DNA from: DASPJQ01 sp035299065
GTDB lineage: Bacteria > Bacteroidota > Bacteroidia > Flavobacteriales_D > UBA2798
Length of the DNA: 11,234 nucleotides
Reading direction: 5' to 3'
Assembly (NCBI GenBank): GCA_035299065.1
Contig: DATGXI010000117.1
Span: 1-11,234, forward strand
In this document: piece after piece, positions 6,063 to 11,234 of the stretch
How the letters are laid out: each line of letters begins with the position of its first letter
Numbering within the stretch: the stretch's first letter is position 1
Notes under the pieces: model-generated
What the model was told of the DNA's origin: nothing
The model's database searches: none
What the model saw: only the letters and a program-made list of their open reading frames with translations
Program-made: the position numbers and the translations under genes

Positions 6063-7835
6063 ATGACCAATCGCATATTCTTTATTTTTCTGTTTTTGTT
6101 AACCGGGGTATTAAATGCCCAGGAAAAAACGCGTGAGGCTTTCATTCGTGATTTTACCCGCGAACGTTTTATAACCTGGCCTGATGATGCCAGGCGCAAA
6201 GAGTCGTTTGTGGTAGCCATTGTAAATGACACCGCGCTGTTCAACAAACTTCAACCACTGATTGGCAAAAAACCACTTTTCAAAAAACGCAGGCTAACAC
6301 TTAAGCACTACAATTCGTTCCAGGAAGCCACCACCATTAAAAGTGGGGTTATTTACTTAAACAAAAGTGAAGGTATAGATATGGCCGATGCCATACATGC
6401 GGTAAAAGGCCGGGCAATACTGCTTGTTGGTGAAAATTTCCCTTTCAACCAAAGTATGATCAATTTTGTGAGTGTACATGACAAAGTTTCATTTGAGTAT
6501 GATGAGGACCTTATTGCTGCGCAAGGACTGGCCGTAACCGAGGAGTTGGTTAAACTGAGTGCCAAAAGTGAAATTGCCTGGAATAAACTTTTATCAGAGG
6601 TTGAAACCAAACTTGAAGTTGAACGAAAAGAGATTGAACAAAAGGAAAAACAAATCAAATCAACCAACGCCAAATTAGCCAATGCCAATAAAAACCTGAA
6701 TGAAAAAGAGCAGCAGATACTGGAAAAAGATGAAATGATTGACAGTGCCAACCAAAAACTAACGGTACAGCAATTGGAAATCATGCTAAAGAACAAGGAA
6801 AATGAAATGAAGGCCGAACATATAAAGGAACAAAAATGGTTTAATTCCATTCTTGTTGTAGCTATAATACTGGCCGTACTTGCTTCATTTTTTGTTTACC
6901 GGAGTTACCGCGTTAGCCGCAAAGCCAATGTGAAATTAACCGAGCTGAACAAAGCATTAAAACACCACAAAGACGAGATCTTTTACCAGAAAACCATTGT
7001 GGAGGAAAAAAGAAAAGAGATCACTGACAGTATTAACTATGCCTTGCGTATCCAACGGTCATTGCTTCCTCCAATGAATGAGCTGGTCGATCTTGCACCT
7101 GACAGTTTTATTATATTCAAACCCAAAGACATTGTAAGTGGCGATTTTTACTGGTTCAGGAAATTGTCAACCCAACAATTTTTGTTTTCTGTTGTTGATT
7201 GCACAGGTCATGGCGTTCCCGGAGCATTGATGTCGGTAATTGGAATTAATCAACTAAATAAGATTGTAAACGAATATAAAGTAACCAGTCCTGAACAAAT
7301 TTTAAAATTACTGGACGGGGCCGTGTTGCAGGCACTTCACCAACACAACAATGTTGAGGATTCAAATGACGGGATGGAAATGGCCATATGTTTATATGAC
7401 AAACAAAATACAACTGTTTATTATGCAGGTGCGTTTAATCCCATGTGGATTATTACCTCACGTGCACATGAAAGTGAAGACCTGAAGCAATACATTGCTG
7501 ACGGATCAGAAATAAACCCGGGAATTAACCTGATTGAAATAAACCCGGACAAAAAATCGGTTGCCAGTTTGTATAAACCAAATTACGATTTTACCTTGCA
7601 TAAAATAAAGCTCAACAAAGGTGATTGTATGTACGTTTTTAGCGATGGATTTGCCGACCAGTTTGGTGGCAAGGACGCGAAGAAATTTAAAAAATCGCGT
7701 TTTAAAGAACTGTTGATTGCGACACACAAAGACAACATGGCCCAGCAAAAAAACAATGTGCTCAAAGCTTTTGACGATTGGAAAGGCATGATGGAGCAAA
7801 TTGATGACGTTTGTGTAATGGGGATTCGAGTTTAA
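6063..7835 (+). CDS. YfiR/HmsC-like (DUF4154) sensor fused to a SpoIIE/PP2C-type phosphatase
   Basis: A 590-residue membrane protein. A signal peptide ends at LNA (residue 19). Residues about 23-170 resemble the periplasmic YfiR/HmsC fold: an AFIxxFxxxRFITWP start, a VVAIVND strand, an LIGKK turn, a GRAILLVGE strand, a late INF segment, then GLAVTEELVKLSA. A long coiled coil (about 175-258) leads to one membrane helix (261-279), a second coiled coil ending in KEITDSINYALRIQ (318-331), and a cytoplasmic PP2C phosphatase. The metal-binding set is intact: SGDFYW (D361), DCTGHGVPGA (D379), SDGFADQ (D528) and IDDV (D581/D582). Against the neighbouring paralogue it has about 25 extra residues near 465-500 and lacks the MPIG motif. 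In Pseudomonas, YfiR restrains the cyclase YfiN; here the output would be dephosphorylation, most likely in a partner-switching pathway (inferred). The phosphatase call is firm, the DUF4154 call likely. Confidence 0.9.
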   Translation: MTNRIFFIFLFLLTGVLNAQEKTREAFIRDFTRERFITWPDDARRKESFVVAIVNDTALFNKLQPLIGKKPLFKKRRLTLKHYNSFQEATTIKSGVIYLNKSEGIDMADAIHAVKGRAILLVGENFPFNQSMINFVSVHDKVSFEYDEDLIAAQGLAVTEELVKLSAKSEIAWNKLLSEVETKLEVERKEIEQKEKQIKSTNAKLANANKNLNEKEQQILEKDEMIDSANQKLTVQQLEIMLKNKENEMKAEHIKEQKWFNSILVVAIILAVLASFFVYRSYRVSRKANVKLTELNKALKHHKDEIFYQKTIVEEKRKEITDSINYALRIQRSLLPPMNELVDLAPDSFIIFKPKDIVSGDFYWFRKLSTQQFLFSVVDCTGHGVPGALMSVIGINQLNKIVNEYKVTSPEQILKLLDGAVLQALHQHNNVEDSNDGMEMAICLYDKQNTTVYYAGAFNPMWIITSRAHESEDLKQYIADGSEINPGINLIEINPDKKSVASLYKPNYDFTLHKIKLNKGDCMYVFSDGFADQFGGKDAKKFKKSRFKELLIATHKDNMAQQKNNVLKAFDDWKGMMEQIDDVCVMGIRV

Positions 7836-8292
7836 TCATTCTTACTTACTTATTTCTTTTTCGCCACGGTAATAATACGTGGGCTGCTTGCACAACACTG
7901 GATTGTTCTGAGGATGATTTGACCAACATGCTACAATTTACTGTTAAATGCTGCACGATTTAATCAAATGCGTTACGATAATAACCGCAGGCCCACGTTG
8001 ACGTTTCAAGCAGGCATGCCTTGACCAGATTAACGCCACTTAAGATGATGAGCGTCTTCATCGCGCTAAAATTTGAGAGAATCACCTGGACATACTTTCC
8101 ATTTTTTAAAAAACCACCCTCTCTTTTCCCATATCGGGAAGTATTTAATTAACACCATTGTGGTCATGTATTCAAAATCAATTTTTTGCACTAATATAAT
8201 GCACTGGCACGTATATTGACCCTATTGACAGCATACAAAATGAATGCAATATAATTTAATGTAAAGCTGTCACACCCTTAAAACGAAGTGTT
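7836..8292. other. 457-bp intergenic region without a convincing gene
   Basis: No long reading frame is present on either strand and no tRNA fold was recognised. Seen here are: a CCACG/CGTGG inverted repeat at 7864-7882; the palindrome AGGCATGCCT (8012-8021); a TTCCC/GGGAA hairpin (8126-8140); direct repeats TGCACT (8187-8192 and 8200-8205) and TATTGAC (8214-8220 and 8223-8229); and a candidate promoter next to the downstream gene. A minus-strand frame of 33 codons (8061-7960) has no recognisable features. The stretch may be a long regulatory leader, a small-RNA locus or a decayed gene; I cannot tell which. Confidence 0.5.
8225..8255 (+). promoter_or_regulatory. Candidate promoter of the YtxH/holin-like cassette
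   Basis: TTGACA (8225-8230) and TATAAT (8250-8255) are exact matches to the general bacterial -35 and -10 hexamers, but the spacer is 19 bp (17 is usual). The -10 ends 37 bp before the ATG of the first cassette gene. The -35 is part of a TATTGAC direct repeat with 9-bp period. Bacteroidota promoters normally look different (TTTG / TAnnTTTG), so this may be coincidence or the site of an alternative sigma factor. Confidence 0.3.
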
Positions 8293-8637
8293 ATGGATAA
8301 GAAAAAAAACAAAAGCCAGGAAAGGAATCCGATAGGCTTTAAACAAGATAAGGATAAAAAACATACGTCACCAAAGAAAGACACTATTTCCAGCGATGAT
8401 GATGAAAGCGATACTGATCGTGACCCGGATAGAGATCCGGACAAAACAAAACGCGAAAAGCGCCCTGACATAGAGGCTAACAAAAAGAAGATTGTGGAAC
8501 CTGACCGAAAAAGACGCGAAAAATTTCCGGATGTTGAAGGCGATTTTGATGATCAAACAGACGATGCAGACCTTGATAAAGATCACCACCAAAACCCGGA
8601 TAATGAAAGCCCGGATTGGAACAGCAATAAAATTTAA
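8293..8637 (+). CDS. Small disordered Asp/Lys-rich protein, function unknown
   Basis: A 114-residue, extremely hydrophilic protein that I do not recognise. It has no signal peptide, membrane helix or cysteine. Composition is dominated by Asp, Lys, Glu, Arg and Pro, with DRDPDRDPDK at 42-51 and a Ser/Asp run at 33-41. An internal duplication is visible: REKRPDIE (54-61) and REKFPDVE (75-82), separated by a Lys-rich link. The protein is almost certainly disordered. It is first in a plus-strand series leading to the YtxH genes (29 bp to the next start) and follows a candidate promoter, so it may be co-expressed with them. The ATG at 8293 is the first good start. Coding status is supported by length, context and the preserved protein-level duplication; a role in binding cations or nucleic acid, or in desiccation or osmotic tolerance, would be speculation. 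Confidence 0.65.
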   Translation: MDKKKNKSQERNPIGFKQDKDKKHTSPKKDTISSDDDESDTDRDPDRDPDKTKREKRPDIEANKKKIVEPDRKRREKFPDVEGDFDDQTDDADLDKDHHQNPDNESPDWNSNKI

Positions 8638-8666
8638 ATAAACTATTAATTTTTAATTACAACTAA

Positions 8667-8888
8667 ATGGAAAACACAGGAAAAGTAATCAGCGCTTTGT
8701 TGATTGGAGCCGCAATCGGAGGTATTGCAGGTATTTTGTTTGCACCCGACAAAGGGAGTGAAACGCGCAAACGTCTTTTTAAACGTGCCGAAGAACTGGC
8801 CGATGATGTAGAGGATAAGGTAAAGGACACTACCAATAACATTAAAGACAATTTAAAAGACAAGTGGAAAGAAACACTTGAAGCATAA
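8667..8888 (+). CDS. YtxH domain-containing small membrane protein (copy 1)
   Basis: A 73-residue protein of the YtxH family (related to the B. subtilis general-stress protein YtxH). It starts with a glycine-rich membrane helix (about 7-25, ALLIGAAIGGIAGILFAP), then the hallmark APDKGSETRKRLFKRA, then a charged amphipathic helix (about 40-73). The expected topology is a short membrane anchor with a cytoplasmic or membrane-surface coiled helix. The molecular function of the family is not established; relatives are often induced by salt, heat or energy stress. Its downstream neighbour is a clear paralogue, with the same first 18 bases of coding sequence. The leader before the ATG is AT-rich with no Shine-Dalgarno, as usual in Bacteroidota. 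Confidence 0.88.
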   Translation: MENTGKVISALLIGAAIGGIAGILFAPDKGSETRKRLFKRAEELADDVEDKVKDTTNNIKDNLKDKWKETLEA

Positions 8889-8917
8889 GTAAATTCAAAT
8901 CATAAATAAAACAAATC

Positions 8918-9121
8918 ATGGAAAACACAGGAAAATTACTTGGTGCGCTTCTAGTAGGAGCAGCCATTGGAGGTGCATTGGGAATCTTATTTGCTCCCGA
9001 TAAAGGTGCTGAAACACGTAAAAAACTTTTTAAAGGTGCAAAAGACCTTGCTGATGATGCGAAAGAACGTGTAAAGGACGGAATTCACAATTATTCATCA
9101 AAAGTTAAAGAAAAAGTTTAA
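8918..9121 (+). CDS. YtxH domain-containing small membrane protein (copy 2)
   Basis: A 67-residue paralogue of the preceding gene. By eye, 31 of the first 40 residues are identical, covering the glycine-rich membrane helix (about 7-25) and the APDKGAETRKKLFKGA motif. The C-terminal helices have diverged: this copy ends in a short VKEKV tail and lacks the DNLKDKW segment of copy 1. The 29-bp gap and shared orientation indicate one operon. The pair looks like a tandem duplication followed by tail divergence. Its role is presumably membrane-associated and stress-linked, as for copy 1 (inferred from family and context). Confidence 0.88.
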   Translation: MENTGKLLGALLVGAAIGGALGILFAPDKGAETRKKLFKGAKDLADDAKERVKDGIHNYSSKVKEKV

Positions 9122-9144
9122 CCGGAACTTAAATCAAAACCAAC

Positions 9145-9486
9145 ATGGAAGAATCTGTAAACCTCATTGAATCGCTGTACGAAAAAACCAGGGACTACGG
9201 CAGGACCAACTTTGACCTTATAAAATTAAAAACAGTTGAAAAAACAACTGATGTTGTGGCATCAGTTGTTACGCGGCTGGTGGTTATGTTTTTCTCGTTT
9301 ATGTTTATATTAACCCTGAGTGTAGCAGTATCAATATGGCTGGGTGAATGGTTGCAAAACTATACCTACGGATTCTTTCTTGTTGCCGGTTTTTACGGTG
9401 TGATTGCCTTTTTCCTTGGTGTTGTATTTCGCAAGAGTATAAAGAGCGGACTTCACAATTCATTTATTAAGCAAATGCTAAGTTAG
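9145..9486 (+). CDS. Holin-like two-helix membrane protein (phage holin superfamily, holin-X type)
   Basis: A 113-residue inner-membrane protein. The N-terminal 40 residues are amphipathic and charged (LYEKTRDYGRTNFDLIKLKTVEKTTD). Two hydrophobic helices follow at about 44-66 and 74-96, joined by a short loop (GEWLQNYTY), then a basic tail (FRKSIKSG...). This matches the chromosomal 'phage holin family' (Actinobacterial holin-X-like) proteins that Bacteroidota carry next to YtxH genes. No endolysin or phage gene is nearby, so lysis is not implied; a structural or envelope-stress role is more likely, but this is inferred. The gene starts 23 bp after YtxH copy 2 and ends 5 bp before the next gene, which fits tight co-transcription. 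Confidence 0.78.
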   Translation: MEESVNLIESLYEKTRDYGRTNFDLIKLKTVEKTTDVVASVVTRLVVMFFSFMFILTLSVAVSIWLGEWLQNYTYGFFLVAGFYGVIAFFLGVVFRKSIKSGLHNSFIKQMLS

Positions 9487-9491
9487 AATTT

Positions 9492-9926
9492 ATGAAAAAA
9501 ATACAGTCACTTGATGAATTGAAGGAAGAAATCCTTTTACTGGAAGCTAAACGTTACCAACAGGAGGTTGAGCTTAAAGAAGCGTTTCACGACACAATGG
9601 AAAGCATGCGTTTATCCAACGTAATTAAAAATACAGCCAAAGACCTGGCCAATTCAAGTGCGTTTAAAAGCGATCTTGTGAATGCTGGCATGAGTATGAC
9701 CGCGGGGTATTTATCAAAACGCCTTGCCTTTGGTTCAAAAGGCGGTGTTGTAAAGTGGTTATTTGGCAACCTGCTGCAAATGGGTGTATCAAATGTAGTG
9801 GCAAAAAATGCTGACTCTATTAAAGCAGGCGGATTAAGTTTATTTCAATCCTTCTTCAGGAGGAAACAACATGAAGAGGAAGATGAACATGCTGACGGAG
9901 CAATTCATCAAAACGGGAAACATTAA
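9492..9926 (+). CDS. Conserved-looking partner protein of the YtxH/holin-like cassette, function unknown
   Basis: A 144-residue protein with no domain I can name. Residues 1-40 form a charged, probably coiled-coil helix (LDELKEEILLLEAKRYQQEVELKE). The middle (about 60-115) is Gly/Ala/Ser-rich and amphipathic, with a moderately hydrophobic stretch near 84-104 (GGVVKWLFGNLLQMGVSNVV) that may associate with the membrane. The C terminus is highly charged (RRKQHEEEDEHAD) and probably disordered. It begins 5 bp after the holin-like gene, so the two are surely co-transcribed and perhaps form a complex. The order YtxH, holin-like, then a protein of this kind is, to my knowledge, recurrent in Bacteroidota, but its function is not known. 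Confidence 0.75.
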   Translation: MKKIQSLDELKEEILLLEAKRYQQEVELKEAFHDTMESMRLSNVIKNTAKDLANSSAFKSDLVNAGMSMTAGYLSKRLAFGSKGGVVKWLFGNLLQMGVSNVVAKNADSIKAGGLSLFQSFFRRKQHEEEDEHADGAIHQNGKH

Positions 9927-9951
9927 TTAAACGAATGAAAGGATTTTGCGA

Positions 9952-10110
9952 ATGACACTACAATTCATGTCATACATTTTGGCACTAATCCTGGTAGGAA
10001 TCTGGATTGTTATTTATATGCGCCATAAAACAAGAGACCACCATTATTATTTACTGGTGGCCCTTGCAATTTGTATTGTGCTAATGCATGCATATACACA
10101 ATGGAAATAG
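9952..10110 (+). CDS. 52-residue two-helix membrane protein, function unknown
   Basis: A small frame starting at ATG 9952 and ending in TAG. It encodes two hydrophobic helices (about 6-23, SYILALILVGIWIVIYM, and 33-46, YLLVALAICIVLM) joined by a basic, His-rich loop (RHKTRDHHY), and ends in a polar tail. The hydrophobic-charged-hydrophobic order is typical of real small membrane proteins and unlike a random frame. It lies 25 bp after the 144-residue gene on the same strand, so it is probably the last gene of the cassette. An ATG at 9935 reaches a stop after six codons and is not a start. Its function is unknown. Confidence 0.65.
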   Translation: MTLQFMSYILALILVGIWIVIYMRHKTRDHHYYLLVALAICIVLMHAYTQWK

Positions 10111-10125
10111 AATTGAAAGAATGTA

Positions 10126-10233
10126 TTAGTGCTTTTTTTGCTCCTTTTTAGCTTTTTTTTCAGCACGTTTTTCCTTCAAACTTTTAGTTGATTCTTTCTT
10201 TTCGTTTTTTTGCTGGTTAAGTCCTTTTGCCAT
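10126..10233 (-). CDS. 35-residue Lys-rich mini-protein
   Basis: A short frame on the minus strand, from ATG at 10233 to TAA at 10126. The product starts MAKGLNQQKNEKKE, continues with TKSLKEKRAEKKAKK and ends in KKH; about 40 percent of residues are Lys and there is no hydrophobic core. I recall similar short Lys-rich proteins beginning MAKG or MSKG in Bacteroidota genomes, usually annotated as hypothetical, which supports a real gene; this is memory, not a search. It lies 80 bp downstream of the YihY-family gene on the same strand and converges with the plus-strand cassette. The basic charge would allow RNA, DNA or ribosome binding, but nothing in the sequence proves it. Confidence 0.55.
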   Translation of the reverse strand: MAKGLNQQKNEKKESTKSLKEKRAEKKAKKEQKKH

Positions 10234-10313
10234 AATTCAATTATTTATTGGTTATAAAGCTAATTTAGCCAAAAAAATTATTCCCACACCAGCATGTTTT
10301 AATTTTTTTAGAC

Positions 10314-11210
10314 CTATTTTTTACCAACCGTTTTAGTACCTTTTTCATCGGCCAGCACTTCTCCATGGTGCTTAAGGGTATAAACCCTGGTAAATTCAGC
10401 GCCAAAAAACAGGATCATGGATGAGTACGAAACCCAAATCAGGATAAGAATAACAGAACCGGCTGGCCCATATCCTTTCCCTGGATCGGCTTTACCAAAA
10501 TACAAACCAAGTAAAAATTTGCCCACTTCAAATAAAAGGGCTGTAATTACCGAACCTACCCAAACATATTTCCACTTAATTTTTGCATCGGGTAATATTT
10601 TAAATATCAGCGCAAAAAGCATTGTACTTACCGCAAGTGAAACCAATATGTTGAGTAATTGGAAAAGAAACATAATATAGTCGGGCCAATGGGCTTTTAC
10701 CCAGCCGGCACCCGCATTAAGCACTGAACTTACCACCAGTGAAATGAGCAACAAAAAGCCGATTGATAAAATTAGCCCAAACGAAAACAGCCTGGCTTTA
10801 AGCATTAGCAACAGGCCCGATTTTTTTGGATCGGCCTTTACTTCCCAAATGGCATTCAATTTTGCCTGCATTTGTGCAAAAACGCCTGTTGCTCCAATTA
10901 TAATGGTTAATACACCTAAAATACCAGCCAGCAATGATCCCGTGTTAACATAAGCTTTTGCAACCATGTTGTTGATCTGTTCTGCCGTTTGAGGTCCCAT
11001 GGCCTGGCTAACCTGGTGCCTTAAGTGGTTACTTACCGCTTCATGCCCAAAAAAATAGCCGGCAACTGTTATGATGAGTACCAGCAAACCTGGCAATGAA
11101 AATATAGCGCAATAGGCAATGACCGCACTTTGTCCAAATGGATCGCGAGATTTCCATTGTTTAAAGGTGTTTTTGAGTATGGTGGCTAAATTTTTTACTT
11201 TTTTCCACAT
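10314..11210 (-). CDS. YihY/virulence factor BrkB family inner-membrane protein
   Basis: A 298-residue polytopic membrane protein of the YihY/BrkB (UPF0761) family. Six hydrophobic helices are visible near residues 29-51, 92-114, 139-163, 179-205, 216-238 and 250-270. Family marks are AIFSLPGLL (35-43), the NAIWEVK segment (119-125), LPDAKIKWK (206-214), YGPAGS (247-252) and the last-helix FFGAEFTRVY (268-277). The cytoplasmic tail is Lys-rich. The length is normal for the family. Early annotation as ribonuclease BN or virulence factor is not supported by later work; the molecular function is uncertain, possibly transport. The ATG at 11210 gives the usual N terminus (a short basic helix, then DPFGQSAVIAYCAIFSLP). 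The promoter lies beyond the right edge or in its last 24 bases. Confidence 0.93.
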   Translation of the reverse strand: MWKKVKNLATILKNTFKQWKSRDPFGQSAVIAYCAIFSLPGLLVLIITVAGYFFGHEAVSNHLRHQVSQAMGPQTAEQINNMVAKAYVNTGSLLAGILGVLTIIIGATGVFAQMQAKLNAIWEVKADPKKSGLLLMLKARLFSFGLILSIGFLLLISLVVSSVLNAGAGWVKAHWPDYIMFLFQLLNILVSLAVSTMLFALIFKILPDAKIKWKYVWVGSVITALLFEVGKFLLGLYFGKADPGKGYGPAGSVILILIWVSYSSMILFFGAEFTRVYTLKHHGEVLADEKGTKTVGKK

Positions 11211-11234
11211 GCAGGAAGAAATTAAATAGCGGTT

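Noticed and set aside
6353..6850. 165-codon Ser/Phe-rich frame on the minus strand
   Set aside because: It is antisense to the coiled coil of the YfiR-like phosphatase gene; its Ser/Phe/Leu bias is the complement of Lys/Glu-rich codons.
7960..8061. 33-codon minus-strand frame (starts MKTLIILSG) in the large intergenic region
   Set aside because: It has only a weak hydrophobic start and no conserved motif, clear leader or neighbour on that strand; chance is likely.
8256..8483. 75-codon Ser-rich minus-strand frame, overlapped by another at 8368-8592
   Set aside because: Both are complements of the Asp/Lys-rich 114-aa gene, which fits the strand and spacing of the cassette better. That gene itself has no homology I can name, so this is a judgement.
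9145..9486. Holin-like gene as a sign of a prophage or lysis cassette
   Set aside because: There are no endolysin, structural, integrase or attachment-site signals nearby; the YtxH context points to a chromosomal housekeeping or stress gene.
10038..10060. CCACCA/TGGTGG hairpin as terminator
   Set aside because: It lies within the 52-aa coding frame, has an 11-nt loop and no following T-run.
10259..10269. GCTAATTTAGC palindrome downstream of the YihY-family gene as terminator
   Set aside because: The stem is only 5 bp and AT-rich, with no run of T after it on the minus strand; it could equally be upstream sequence of the 35-aa gene.

Overview
The window is chromosomal DNA from a member of the Bacteroidota. 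The pointers are moderate-to-low GC, A-rich leaders instead of clear Shine-Dalgarno sequences, a TAnnTTTG-type promoter match, and typical families of this phylum: a CcsA/CcmF cytochrome c maturation protein followed by a DUF2520 protein, propeller sensors, SpoIIE phosphatases carrying the KEITDSINYA linker, and a YtxH/holin-like cassette. No rRNA, tRNA, CRISPR array, insertion sequence or phage structural gene is visible. The genus cannot be told from the sequence.

Left part (1-2272, all + strand). The C-terminal end of a CcsA/CcmF-type protein overlaps by 14 bp a DUF2520 Rossmann-fold protein with a TTG start, and this is followed after 2 bp by a TPR protein. These three look like one operon. 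After a 131-bp gap with a candidate promoter comes nth (endonuclease III, GTG start), whose iron-sulfur cysteine motif is degenerate. A hairpin sits between nth and the convergent next gene.

Middle part (2322-7835). Two large sensor-phosphatase genes lie back to back and are divergently transcribed from a 180-bp intergenic region. The minus-strand gene encodes a lipoprotein-like, 14-blade propeller sensor with a Y_Y_Y domain, one membrane helix and a cytoplasmic SpoIIE/PP2C phosphatase. The plus-strand gene encodes a secreted YfiR/HmsC-like (DUF4154) domain, a coiled coil, one membrane helix and a closely related phosphatase domain. Both phosphatases keep their metal-binding aspartates and end in nearly the same C-terminal sequence, so they may feed different periplasmic signals into the same kind of target. 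No anti-sigma factor, STAS protein or sigma factor is in the window.

Right part (7836-11234). A 457-bp stretch without a convincing gene precedes a compact plus-strand cassette: a disordered Asp/Lys-rich protein, two tandem YtxH proteins, a two-helix holin-like membrane protein, a 144-aa partner protein and a 52-aa two-helix membrane protein. This resembles envelope or general stress cassettes of Bacteroidota, but stress control is inferred, not shown. On the minus strand are a 35-aa Lys-rich mini-protein and a YihY/BrkB-family membrane protein.
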